Source: Phycisphaeraceae bacterium (GTDB taxonomy: Bacteria; Planctomycetota; Phycisphaerae; Phycisphaerales; Phycisphaeraceae). Taken from it: 14,378 nt of DNA. The position numbers and the translations under genes were made by a program. The first letter of the stretch is position 1, and every line of letters begins with the position of its first letter. A model generated the notes under the pieces. The model was not told where the DNA came from. It was given only the letters and a program-made list of their open reading frames with translations, and made no database searches. Of the stretch, positions 7,270 to 14,097 are shown piece by piece. The stretch covers positions 1 to 14,378 of the forward strand of contig JAJDCV010000037.1 in NCBI GenBank assembly GCA_029260675.1, read 5' to 3'.

Positions 7270-8384
7270 CCAAGATCGCCCTGGATATCCGGTTCCGTGC
7301 TATGAGTGGGTCGAGTATTGCGATCCAGCATCTGGCGCAATCTCTGGTCGAGGTGTCTCCGCCCGATCTGGGCTTCATACTGGTGCGTTACACGGATCAG
7401 ACGCTCTTGGAAGAACTCAATGCGTTGGAGGCTATCCAGGTGCCGAAGATGTCGATGCTGGGGGAGCTGGCCTGGAACGAGTTTAAGATGCCCGGGCAGT
7501 TGAAAAGCAAAGGGATTGATCTGTACCACGGGATGAAGCAGTGCGGGGCGCTGCGTGCGGGGTGCCCGCAGGTTCACACGGTGGACGCGATCAAGCGGGG
7601 CTCGGCCGATGAGGTGCCGATGCCGCTGCTGCCCAGGCTTTACTGGGGTCGTTACGTTTGTGGGCGCTACAAGCGAAGCGACCACCTCATGCCGGTCTCC
7701 GATTACGTCAGCCGTTTTTTAACCGACGATCTTGGGATCGAAGCCGATCGCCAGACGGTGGTGAACAACGGCGTGGCCGAGTGTTTCCTGGAAGCCGGCC
7801 GATCACGCAATGGGAAGTTGTACGACCCGCTTAACCTCAACGCCCCGTATTTGATCAATGTCGGGACCGTGATCCCGTTGAAGAATCAGATCGCGGCGGT
7901 CCGGGCCTTGTCGAAGATCTCGGATCGTACGCCGCACCACTTGGTGCTGCTTGGCCGGGAGGATTCGGTATACGGCCCGAAGGTGCGTGAGGCCGCGAAG
8001 CAGGCGGGGGTCGCCGATCGGGTTCATCATGTGGGCTTTGTTGATGCCGACGGCCTGATCGAATTCCTGCTGGGTGCCGACGCGATGGTGCATACCAGCC
8101 GGACAGAAGGCTTTTGCCTTGCCGTCGCCGAGGGGATGGCCTGTGGTCTGCCCATGGTGGTGGTCGACCGCGGGGGCCTTCGCGAGGTCTGTGGTGACGT
8201 GGCGCTCTACGTCGATGATCCGGACGATCACGACACACTTGCCGAGACGATCCTTGGGCTGCTTACCGATACCGGCCAGCAGGAGACGATGCGCCAGGGC
8301 AGTCTGGATCGAGCCCAGGCCCTGAGCTGGCCCGACGCGGCGAGGAAGACACTGGCGGTTTACGACCGTCTGCTGAGCGCCTAG
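7266..8384 (+). CDS. Glycosyltransferase family 4 (GT-B fold), TTG start
   Basis: Predicted to transfer a sugar from a nucleotide donor to an acceptor, with retention of configuration. The 372-residue product begins TKIALDIRFRAMSGSSIA, the usual first strand and glycine loop of the acceptor domain. The C-terminal donor domain shows YLINVGTVIPLKN (195-207), HLVLLG (225-230), VHHVGFVD (253-260) and the EX7E-type motif TEGFCLAVAEGMACGLP (280-296), with Glu281 and Glu289. The TTG at 7266 is preferred because it places the first beta strand at the N-terminus and overlaps the upstream TGA (TTGA), a common coupling arrangement; GAGAG lies about nine bases before it. No membrane segment is evident, so it is likely cytosolic or peripheral. 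A GT4 co-translated with a lipid hydroxylase suggests glycosylation of the newly made hydroxyl group. That is inference. Confidence 0.9.
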   Translation: MTKIALDIRFRAMSGSSIAIQHLAQSLVEVSPPDLGFILVRYTDQTLLEELNALEAIQVPKMSMLGELAWNEFKMPGQLKSKGIDLYHGMKQCGALRAGCPQVHTVDAIKRGSADEVPMPLLPRLYWGRYVCGRYKRSDHLMPVSDYVSRFLTDDLGIEADRQTVVNNGVAECFLEAGRSRNGKLYDPLNLNAPYLINVGTVIPLKNQIAAVRALSKISDRTPHHLVLLGREDSVYGPKVREAAKQAGVADRVHHVGFVDADGLIEFLLGADAMVHTSRTEGFCLAVAEGMACGLPMVVVDRGGLREVCGDVALYVDDPDDHDTLAETILGLLTDTGQQETMRQGSLDRAQALSWPDAARKTLAVYDRLLSA

Positions 8385-8409
8385 ACCCAATCCCCTATCT
8401 CCTGCGGGG

Positions 8410-8422
8410 GCCCTGTACGGGC
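8410..8422 (+). terminator. Possible weak terminator after the glycosyltransferase gene
   Basis: GCCC and GGGC form a four-base stem around TGTAC and are followed by GTTGTTTCTT. The stem is short, so termination here is uncertain, but its position between the glycosyltransferase stop and the argB promoter is suitable. Confidence 0.3.
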
Positions 8423-8436
8423 GTTGTTTCTTCGGG

Positions 8437-8465
8437 TTGAGGCGGCACCACAGCGGCGGTACAAT
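8437..8465 (+). promoter_or_regulatory. Sigma-70-like promoter for argB
   Basis: TTGAGG (8437-8442) and TACAAT (8460-8465) are separated by exactly 17 bases. Transcription would start near 8472, leaving a leader of about 28 bases with AGCGGAG eight bases before the GTG at 8500. This also argues against a start at the upstream in-frame TTG, which lies inside the -35 box. Confidence 0.6.
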
Positions 8466-8499
8466 CGCGCGTTTCGCCCCGCCAAGCGGAGTTATCCAA

Positions 8500-9372
8500 G
8501 TGCAAGACGCAATCAACAAGGCGACCGCGCTGGTCGAAGCGCACGAGTACGTTCGTCGGTTTAACGGTAAGGCGATCGTCGTGAAGGTCGGCGGGTCGAT
8601 CATGGACCAGCCCGGTGACCTCAAGAGCGTGGTCAGTGACATCTGTTTCATGTCCGCGGTCGGGATGCGCCCGATCATTGTGCATGGCGGCGGCAAGGGG
8701 ATCACCGAGGCGATGAAGCAGGCCGGGCTCGAGGCCCAGTTTGTTCAAGGCCGGCGGTACACCGACGAGCGGACCCTGGCGATCGCCGAGCACGTTTTGG
8801 TCAACACGATCAATCAGCAGATCGCTGAATTCATCACCGAACTGGGGCACCGCCCGATGCGGTTGCACAGCCTGGCAAGCTGCGCGGTGTTCGGCAAGCG
8901 GCTGTTCCTCGAGGGCGACGGCGGCCGGCGGATCGACATCGGTTTCGTCGGCGAGGTCGACTGGGTCAACGCCGATCTGTTGGACGCCGTGACCGAAGCG
9001 AACTACATCCCGGTGATCGCCCCGATCGCGCGTGACGCCTCGGGCGGCAAGCTCAACGTGAATGCCGACAGCGTTGCCGGGCACGTCGCCGCCGCGGTCA
9101 AGGCCGAGAAGCTGATCCTGATCTCCGACACGCACGGCATCCGGTTGTCGGATGATCCCGACGACCTGGCCAGCCATCTGACCAAGCAAAAGATCGAGGG
9201 GCTGATCGAGACCGGGGTGATCCAGGCGGGGATGCTACCCAAGGTCGAGGCCAGCTTCACCGCGCTGGGCGGCGGGGTCGCCAAGGCCCACATCATCGAC
9301 GGCCGGATCAAGCACTCGTCCCTGCTGGAGGTCTACACCGGCAAAGGCATCGGGACAGAAATCGTGCTGTGA
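8500..9372 (+). CDS. argB: Acetylglutamate kinase
   Basis: Catalyses ATP-dependent phosphorylation of N-acetylglutamate, the second step of arginine synthesis. The chosen GTG start gives 290 residues; the frame is open further upstream, but the promoter and the Shine-Dalgarno site (AGCGGAG) support 8500. Motifs seen: IVVKVGGS (26-33), VHGGGK (61-66), RRYTDERT (85-92), LNVNADSVAGH (185-195), LISD (207-210) and GMLPK (244-248), with Lys248 the expected phosphate-binding lysine. Residues 1-22 form an amphipathic N-terminal helix (ALVEAHEYVRRFNGK), and the C-terminus has KHSSLLEVYTGKGIGT (271-286). Both are features of the hexameric, arginine-inhibited class, so feedback inhibition by arginine is likely. 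The argF gene begins 49 bases downstream and is probably in the same operon. Other arg genes (argC, argJ, argD) are not in the window. Confidence 0.96.
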   Translation: MQDAINKATALVEAHEYVRRFNGKAIVVKVGGSIMDQPGDLKSVVSDICFMSAVGMRPIIVHGGGKGITEAMKQAGLEAQFVQGRRYTDERTLAIAEHVLVNTINQQIAEFITELGHRPMRLHSLASCAVFGKRLFLEGDGGRRIDIGFVGEVDWVNADLLDAVTEANYIPVIAPIARDASGGKLNVNADSVAGHVAAAVKAEKLILISDTHGIRLSDDPDDLASHLTKQKIEGLIETGVIQAGMLPKVEASFTALGGGVAKAHIIDGRIKHSSLLEVYTGKGIGTEIVL

Positions 9373-9421
9373 AGGCCCGTATGTCTTGCAGAGTAAATTC
9401 AGTTAACTATTTGAGCGTACT

Positions 9422-10342
9422 ATGAAACATTTTTTGTCTATTGCCGATGCCACCTCAGACGAACTCAAGCACATGCTGGAAGTCTCAAAGCGGCTGCGTG
9501 ATGAGCGTGACGCCGGTAAGGCCAACGACCCGGTGCTGGCCGGGCAGACCCTGGCGATGCTGTTTGAGAAGCCAAGCCTGCGGACGCGGGTCAGTTTCGA
9601 GCAGGCGATGATCGAGCTGGGTGGCCATTCAATCATCATGGGCCAGGAGGTCGGGCTGGGTAAGCGCGAGGCGGTCAGCGACGTCGCCAAGGTGCTTGGC
9701 GGGATGGTCCACGGGATCGCGGCGCGTGTGTTCGAGCATCAGAAGCTGGTTGATTTTGCTGAATACGGTGGCGTCCCGGTGATCAACATGCTCAGCGACG
9801 AGTCTCACCCCTGTCAGGCGCTGGCGGACCTCATGACGTTGCAGGACGAGTTCGGGGCGGACCTGACCGGCCGAAGTGTGGCGTTCATCGGTGACGGGAA
9901 TAACGTGGCGCGCAGCGTGGCGATCCTCTGCGGCCGGCTGGGTGTTCGGTTTGTCCTGGCGAGCCCGGAAAACTACGCGTTCACGCCACAGGTCCAGAAG
10001 CAACTGCTCGCCGACGCACCGGGGATGGATCTGGAGGTGATCAGCGACCCGATCGAGGCGGTCAAGGGCGTGGACGCGGTGTTCACCGACACGTTCACAT
10101 CGATGGGTCAGGAAGACGAAAAGCAGGCCCGGCTCGAAGCGTTCAAGGGTTACCAGGTCAATGACGGCCTGCTTTCTCACGCCGCCGACCACGCGGTGGT
10201 GCTGCACTGCCTGCCGGCGTACCGGGGCGTGGAGATCACAGACGCCGTGATGGATGGCCCGCGCAGCCGGGTGTTCCCCGAGGCTCACAACCGCCTGCAT
10301 GCCCAGAAGGGTCTGCTCGCCATGCTGATGGGTGGGGTGTAG
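9422..10342 (+). CDS. argF: Ornithine carbamoyltransferase
   Basis: Condenses ornithine with carbamoyl phosphate to give citrulline. At 306 residues it has the normal length. The carbamoyl-phosphate loop FEKPSLRTRVSFE (48-60) has Ser52, Arg54 and Thr55, followed by HGIAARVFEH (97-106) and the HPCQALADL segment (129-137). The ornithine-binding parts are VAFIGDGNNVARS (153-165), DTFTSMGQEDE (223-233; Phe where many homologues have Trp) and HCLPAYRG (262-269), which contains the catalytic Cys263. The SMG motif identifies it as an ornithine rather than aspartate transcarbamylase; HCLPAYRG fits OTC rather than the acetylornithine-specific type, although the latter cannot be fully excluded. ATG start with no strong Shine-Dalgarno site. 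Co-orientation with argB implies an arginine operon fragment; a small AT-rich hairpin follows the stop. Confidence 0.95.
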   Translation: MKHFLSIADATSDELKHMLEVSKRLRDERDAGKANDPVLAGQTLAMLFEKPSLRTRVSFEQAMIELGGHSIIMGQEVGLGKREAVSDVAKVLGGMVHGIAARVFEHQKLVDFAEYGGVPVINMLSDESHPCQALADLMTLQDEFGADLTGRSVAFIGDGNNVARSVAILCGRLGVRFVLASPENYAFTPQVQKQLLADAPGMDLEVISDPIEAVKGVDAVFTDTFTSMGQEDEKQARLEAFKGYQVNDGLLSHAADHAVVLHCLPAYRGVEITDAVMDGPRSRVFPEAHNRLHAQKGLLAMLMGGV

Positions 10343-10361
10343 TAACAGCTATAAGCTGTTA
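10343..10361 (+). terminator. Perfect 8-bp hairpin just after argF
   Basis: TAACAGCT (10343-10350) and AGCTGTTA (10354-10361) are exact inverted copies around ATA. The hairpin starts immediately after the argF stop and is followed by GCCTTTAATTATTAGCTT. The stem is AT-rich and there is no uninterrupted T-run, so it may be a weak terminator, an mRNA 3'-end stabiliser or a small repeat. Confidence 0.4.
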
Positions 10362-10401
10362 GCCTTTAATTATTAGCTTACCATCCGTCACCTGATCCCC
10401 C

Positions 10402-10884
10402 ATGCCCAACGAGCCCTTAGATCCCGATGCCCATCCCGGGCTGGACCCGTCGCACCTGCTGCTGATCGTGGTCGGGGCGCACCTGCGTGCCGAGCAGGGT
10501 GATCGGCCATTGGCGTATCGTCTGCGCGAGCAGGTGGAGGGCTGGGTGAGCCGGCACCGCGACACGCTGGCCACACCGATCCAGCCGGTGGTCTGCACGG
10601 ACATCTGGTACCTCAACCACGGCACCCTCCACGCCCGGCCGACCGTCAGCATCGGCGGGCCCGGTGTCAATGCGCTGTCGTCGCACTTCGCACAGAGCAT
10701 CACCGGCCGAAGCGACGACGACCAGCAGGTCGTGATCCAGATCGACCCGGAGTTCACCGACCTGCGGGTCAGCATCTGGGGCACCGACCACGATCTGACC
10801 GCCAAGGGGATGGAATTGTTCTTCAAGGATTACCTGGAGAGCTTCCTCAAGGCCGTGGCCACGCAGGTCGAGCCGGAGGCTTGA
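10402..10884 (+). CDS. Conserved-looking soluble protein of unknown function
   Basis: I do not know its function. The 160-residue product has no signal peptide or membrane segment. An N-terminal helix-rich part, HLLLIVVGAHLRAEQGDRPLAY (18-39), resembles the start of an alpha/beta domain. The middle has VVCTDIWYLNHGTL (63-76) and PTVSIGGPGVNALSSHFA (80-97). The C-terminal part contains VVIQIDPEFTDLRVSIWGTDHD (109-130) followed by a Phe-rich helix ending in LESFLKAV. The Gly-rich SIGGPGVNALS and IWGTDHDLT motifs look like conserved signatures; I recall similar proteins in planctomycetes annotated only as hypothetical. It follows argF by 59 bases on the same strand, with the hairpin between them, so read-through from the arg genes is possible. 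Codon use matches the neighbours. There is no clear Shine-Dalgarno site before the ATG. Confidence 0.75.
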   Translation: MPNEPLDPDAHPGLDPSHLLLIVVGAHLRAEQGDRPLAYRLREQVEGWVSRHRDTLATPIQPVVCTDIWYLNHGTLHARPTVSIGGPGVNALSSHFAQSITGRSDDDQQVVIQIDPEFTDLRVSIWGTDHDLTAKGMELFFKDYLESFLKAVATQVEPEA

Positions 10885-10888
10885 TATC

Positions 10889-10904
10889 CCAGTCATACAA
10901 CTGG
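10889..10904 (+). terminator. Small hairpin after the 160-residue protein gene
   Basis: CCAGT and ACTGG pair around CATACA four bases after the stop codon and are followed by TGTTTGCG. The five-base stem without a T-run makes it a doubtful terminator. Confidence 0.22.
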
Positions 10905-10921
10905 TGTTTGCGTGCCGAGGT

Positions 10922-10950
10922 TTGCAATCACGGGTTGACGCTTGAATAAT
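10922..10950 (+). promoter_or_regulatory. Promoter for the YrdC-phosphatase fusion gene, probably near-leaderless
   Basis: TTGCAA (10922-10927) and AATAAT (10945-10950) are separated by exactly 17 bases. The predicted start point falls at about 10957-10959, at or just before the ATG at 10959. A separate TTGACG (10935-10940) has no suitably spaced -10 box. Confidence 0.45.
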
Positions 10951-10958
10951 GTAATCCG

Positions 10959-12146
10959 ATGCAGGTTACCACCTTAGAGCCGGGCAACCCCCGACAGCAC
11001 GAGGAGATCGCCCAACGGGCGTCGGCGGTGTTGCGCGGCGGTGGGCTGGTCGTGTTCCCGACGGAGACGGTCTACGGCGTGGCGGCTTCGGCGCTGAGCG
11101 ATGAGGGGGTCGATCGGCTGCGTAAACTCAAGCAGGCGGATGACAGCCGTGCGTTTACGGTCCATATCCCTGCCCCGCAAGACATCGAGCGATTCGCTGA
11201 ATTGTCAGGTGGGGCGGCCAGGCGTCTTGCGATGAAAGCGATGCCCGGGCCGATCACGCTGCTTGTGGAGGTGAGTCCCAAGGTCATCCAGCGCTGCCTT
11301 GCCGGGCTGGGCTTGGGCAAAGAGCACGAGAACCGGATTTACCATGACGGTATTGTGGGGCTGCGTTGCCCGGACCACCCGCTGGCTGCTGCGGTGCTGT
11401 CCAGCGGTGGCGCAGCGGTGATCGCCAGCAGCGCGAACCTGCCCGGTGAGCGTCCGCCGGTGGTTGCCCAGCAGGCCGCCGAGGCGGTCAAGGGTCACGT
11501 CGAGCTGGTGGTGGACGGCGGGCATTGCCGTTATGCCAAGCCCTCGACGATCGTGAAGATTACCGGGGAAGGAACCGGGGAGACCGGGGGGCCTGGGGAG
11601 GCCGAGGGATTCAGTGGGGGCGGGCAGAGCTGGTCTGTTCAGCGTGAGGGCGTTTTCGATGAGCGATATATCCGCAAGCTCACACGTTACACCCTGCTGA
11701 TGGTCTGCACGGGAAACACATGCCGTTCGCCGATGGCTGAAGGGATCGCCCGTCAGATGGTCGCCGAGCACCTGGGGGTCGCGCCGGACGGTCTTGACGA
11801 GGCCGGGGTCGTGGTCCGATCGGCGGGGGCTTATGCTTCAGCCGGGGTGCCGGCGACTGCCGAGGCGGTCCGGGCAGTTGCGGCCACGGGGATCGATATC
11901 AGTGGTCATCGGTCCACGGCGTTGACCCGGGAACTTGTGGATTCGGCAGACGTGATATATTGCATGACCGCCGGGCACCGTCTGGCGGTGCTGGAGTTGG
12001 CTCCTTCTGCCCTGGATAAGACCCATCTGGTAGACACGGACGCCGACATCAACGACCCGATCGGGGCTGGGGACGACGTGTATCAGGCAACCGCCGAGGC
12101 GATCCGCCAAGGACTGGCCCGCAGGCTCAAGGAGTTACCGCTATGA
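10959..12146 (+). CDS. Fusion: YrdC/TsaC-type threonylcarbamoyl-AMP synthase + LMW (arginine-type?) phosphatase
   Basis: The 395-residue protein joins two domains. Residues 1-200 are YrdC/Sua5-like, the family that makes threonylcarbamoyl-AMP for tRNA t6A: LVVFPTETVYGVAASA (30-45), AMPGPITLLV (94-103), GIVGLRCPDHPLA (131-143), AVIASSANLPGE (153-164) and KPSTIV (194-199). The usual KxR(P) motif reads KQADDSRAF (58-66), without the arginine in its normal place. A Gly/Glu-rich linker (203-225) follows. Residues 243-395 are a low-molecular-weight phosphatase: LLMVCTGNTCRSPMAE (246-261) with catalytic Cys250 and Arg256, RSAGAYASAG (287-296), and the general-acid motif NDPIGAGDDVY (365-375) with Asp366. 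Thr254 occupies the position that in Bacillus YwlE specifies phospho-arginine. The Sua5 C-terminal domain is absent. The gene overlaps rpiB by ATGA. Phosphoarginine specificity is inferred; tyrosine phosphatase remains possible. Confidence 0.9.
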   Translation: MQVTTLEPGNPRQHEEIAQRASAVLRGGGLVVFPTETVYGVAASALSDEGVDRLRKLKQADDSRAFTVHIPAPQDIERFAELSGGAARRLAMKAMPGPITLLVEVSPKVIQRCLAGLGLGKEHENRIYHDGIVGLRCPDHPLAAAVLSSGGAAVIASSANLPGERPPVVAQQAAEAVKGHVELVVDGGHCRYAKPSTIVKITGEGTGETGGPGEAEGFSGGGQSWSVQREGVFDERYIRKLTRYTLLMVCTGNTCRSPMAEGIARQMVAEHLGVAPDGLDEAGVVVRSAGAYASAGVPATAEAVRAVAATGIDISGHRSTALTRELVDSADVIYCMTAGHRLAVLELAPSALDKTHLVDTDADINDPIGAGDDVYQATAEAIRQGLARRLKELPL

Positions 12147-12631
12147 AAATCGCACTGGGAGCCGACCACCGAGGGACCGATGCCATTAAAGCCATCACCG
12201 AGATGCTCATCGCCAATCGGCATACGCCGGTCCCGAAGGGGGTCTGCAAGACCCGGTCCTGTGATTATCCCGATATGGCCTATCCCGTTGCTCAGGCGGT
12301 CGCCACCGGCAAAGCGGATCGGGGTATCCTGGTCTGTGGCTCGGGTATCGGGATGTCGATCGCGGCGAACAAGGTCAAGGGTATCCGTGCGGCGCTGGTC
12401 CACGACGCCGTCGGAGCCGAGGTCTCCCGCCGGCATAACGATGCGAACGTGCTGTGTATCCCCGCGGACATGCTGGGTGTGCGTGTGATCGAGCAGATCG
12501 TCACGGCTTGGTTACGGACCGAGTTCGAGGGCGGTCGACACGAGCGGCGCGTGCAGAAAATCCAGGCGATCGAACAGGGGCTGGACCCGGCTTCATTGAC
12601 TAACGACCGTGCCGCGGCGGTCAACGAGTAA
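12143..12631 (+). CDS. rpiB: Ribose-5-phosphate isomerase B
   Basis: Interconverts ribose 5-phosphate and ribulose 5-phosphate in the pentose phosphate pathway; some family members act on allose or galactose phosphates. The 162-residue product is close to normal length (about 145-150) plus a short C-terminal tail. Motifs: IALGADHRG (3-11) with Asp8-His9, DYPDMAYPVA (41-50), LVCGSGIGMSIAANKVKGIRAA (63-84) with catalytic Cys65, and SRRHNDANVLC (95-105) with His98. The start codon overlaps the upstream stop (ATGA), and AAGGAG sits eight bases before it, the best Shine-Dalgarno site in the window; this fixes the start. Segment 30-40 (VPKGVCKTRSC) has two extra cysteines in the loop before DYPD, where many homologues have short acidic sequence. 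The pairing with a YrdC/phosphatase gene mirrors ywlC-ywlE-ywlF in Bacillus. Confidence 0.95.
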   Translation: MKIALGADHRGTDAIKAITEMLIANRHTPVPKGVCKTRSCDYPDMAYPVAQAVATGKADRGILVCGSGIGMSIAANKVKGIRAALVHDAVGAEVSRRHNDANVLCIPADMLGVRVIEQIVTAWLRTEFEGGRHERRVQKIQAIEQGLDPASLTNDRAAAVNE

Positions 12632-12684
12632 GGCGAAACCGTTTCGAGACCGGACCTACTCCCAGGACATGTACCGGAGCTGAC

Positions 12685-13947
12685 ATGGCCGAGCAAGACT
12701 ACCGAGTGACACTGGACGGGGTTGACTGGCGTTCTTCGTTTCCGTTCCTGAGGCTGTTCAGCGCGTTTAGGATGGCGATCCAGCCCGGGCGGATGTTGCT
12801 GTCGCTGATGCTCGTGCTGCTGCTTTACCTCGGCGGGACCGCGATGGACTTCGCCTGGGGGGAGCAGGTCAATCCCAATGAACTTCGCGCCTACGCCCGC
12901 TACAACACGCAGGAGTACGCGGACTGGCTGGAACACACCGGTTCCACCGGGCAGACCGACTATATCTTCAGCACGCTGGTGGATCAGCAGGTCGGGGCAT
13001 TCGAGCGGCTGGTGGTGTCGGCTACGGCCCTGGACTTTGGGCTTGCGGACCTGGCCAGCGGCAAGGGGGCCGACAGCGGCGGGGTCATCGGGGCGCTGGC
13101 GTCGATGGTGATCCGCGTCCCCGGCTGGCTCTACGCAACCCACCCCGGGTTCCTGGCGATCTATCTGCTGTACGCCTTCGCTTTAACCTCGCTGATCGGT
13201 GCGGCCCTATGCAGGGTCGCGGCTTTGGACGCCTGCCGTCGTGAGCACATCTCGGCGTTCGCCGGGCTGCGCTTCGCGCTGGATAACTGGGCACAGGTGA
13301 TGATCGCGCCGCTGATCCCGATCGGGATCGTCGTGGTAATCCGGCTGGTGTTGGCGTTGTCGGGCTGGGTGTTTTTCAACCTGCCGGGCGCGGACATCGT
13401 GGGGGCGATCCTGTTCGGGCTGATGCTCTTAGGTGGGTTTATCGCCGCGATGCTGCTGATCGGGTTTGCGTTTGGGGTGAACCTGCTGATCCCCGCGATC
13501 GCGATTGAGGCGACCGATTCGTTTGACGCCGTCAGCCGGGCGTACAACTACGTCGTCGGCCGGCCCTGGCGTTACGTCTTCTACACCGCGGTGATGATCG
13601 TGTACGGCGCGGTAACCTACCTGCTGATCGGGCTGGTGGTGTTCAGCACGATCTGGATCACCAAAACCTGCCTGATGGCGGGTGCGGTCAGCGAGGTGGC
13701 CGAGGGCACGACCCGGCTAGACGCGATCATGCCCGACCCCCTGTGGGGCAGGCTGTTGCCCGAGGCCGATTGGGACAACTTAGGCGGCCTGGGCACGGTT
13801 GCCGCGGCGCTGGTGATGGTCTGGCTTAAGCTGCTGATCGCGGTGCTCCCGGCGTTCGCGGTCAGCTACTACTTCAACGCCCAGACCTGGGTCTACCTGC
13901 TGCTGAGGCGGTCCGCGGACCTGGTTGAGTTTGATGAGGTACGTTGA
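12685..13947 (+). CDS. Multipass membrane protein of unknown function
   Basis: No named family was recognised. The 420-residue product has a polar N-terminus (VTLDGVDWRSSFPFLRLF) and about six to seven membrane segments: roughly 37-55, 154-178, 205-231, 236-275 (one or two), 298-325 and 370-396. A large extracytoplasmic or cytoplasmic loop (56-150) with many polar residues separates the first two. Between the fourth and fifth segments lies IEATDSFDAVSRAYNYVVGRPWRYVFY (274-300), a loop of the kind seen in several bacterial membrane-protein families whose members share an amphipathic motif before a Gly-Arg-Pro-Trp turn. GGAG lies five bases before the ATG and supports the start. It follows rpiB by 53 bases and may share its transcript. 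The reading frame ends at VEFDEVR, and a second open frame continues with a similar acidic tail (see findings). Confidence 0.8.
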   Translation: MAEQDYRVTLDGVDWRSSFPFLRLFSAFRMAIQPGRMLLSLMLVLLLYLGGTAMDFAWGEQVNPNELRAYARYNTQEYADWLEHTGSTGQTDYIFSTLVDQQVGAFERLVVSATALDFGLADLASGKGADSGGVIGALASMVIRVPGWLYATHPGFLAIYLLYAFALTSLIGAALCRVAALDACRREHISAFAGLRFALDNWAQVMIAPLIPIGIVVVIRLVLALSGWVFFNLPGADIVGAILFGLMLLGGFIAAMLLIGFAFGVNLLIPAIAIEATDSFDAVSRAYNYVVGRPWRYVFYTAVMIVYGAVTYLLIGLVVFSTIWITKTCLMAGAVSEVAEGTTRLDAIMPDPLWGRLLPEADWDNLGGLGTVAAALVMVWLKLLIAVLPAFAVSYYFNAQTWVYLLLRRSADLVEFDEVR

Positions 13948-14032
13948 GCCGGACCCCGAGGACCAGGCGTCTGTGCAGGACAAAATTGAGCCGGCGGCCC
14001 CCTCGTCATCCTCCGATCCAGCCGGGTCTTGA
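13934..14032 (+). CDS. Small overlapping open frame; possible displaced C-terminal tail of the upstream membrane protein
   Basis: A 32-codon frame, MRYVEPDPEDQASVQDKIEP and onward, overlaps the last 14 bases of the 420-residue gene in another frame. Its acidic, Pro/Ser-rich composition (EPDPEDQ, AAPSSSSDPAGS) looks like a cytoplasmic tail and not like a free-standing small protein. There is no ribosome-binding site. It may be noncoding, a small coupled gene, or the natural tail separated by an indel. Confidence 0.2.
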   Translation: MRYVEPDPEDQASVQDKIEPAAPSSSSDPAGS

Positions 14033-14061
14033 CGCGGCAGATGCGTAATGCCCCGCCGACG

Positions 14062-14091
14062 GTGGCACCCATGAGGCCCGCATCCTACGAT
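14062..14091 (+). promoter_or_regulatory. Promoter for the binding-lipoprotein gene, probably leaderless
   Basis: TACGAT (14086-14091) ends six bases before the ATG at 14098. GTGGCA (14062-14067) lies 18 bases upstream and matches the -35 consensus at four of six positions. The spacing matches that of the TATAAT box at 4123. Confidence 0.4.
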
Positions 14092-14097
14092 GCCCGC

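Noticed and set aside
8437..8499. Upstream TTG start for argB (311 codons)
   Set aside because: The TTG lies within a good -35 box (TTGAGG, 17 bases before TACAAT), upstream of the predicted transcript start; the GTG at 8500 has a Shine-Dalgarno site and gives a normal family N-terminus.
8395..9189. 264-codon open frame on the minus strand opposite argB
   Set aside because: Shadow of argB, which has all expected motifs on the plus strand.
10935..10940. TTGACG as the -35 box of the fusion gene
   Set aside because: A -10 box at normal spacing would fall on the coding sequence; TTGCAA at 10922 pairs much better with AATAAT.
13948..14097. Cobalamin riboswitch before the binding-lipoprotein gene
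   Set aside because: The gap is only 150 bases and shows no recognisable B12-box or multi-stem pattern.
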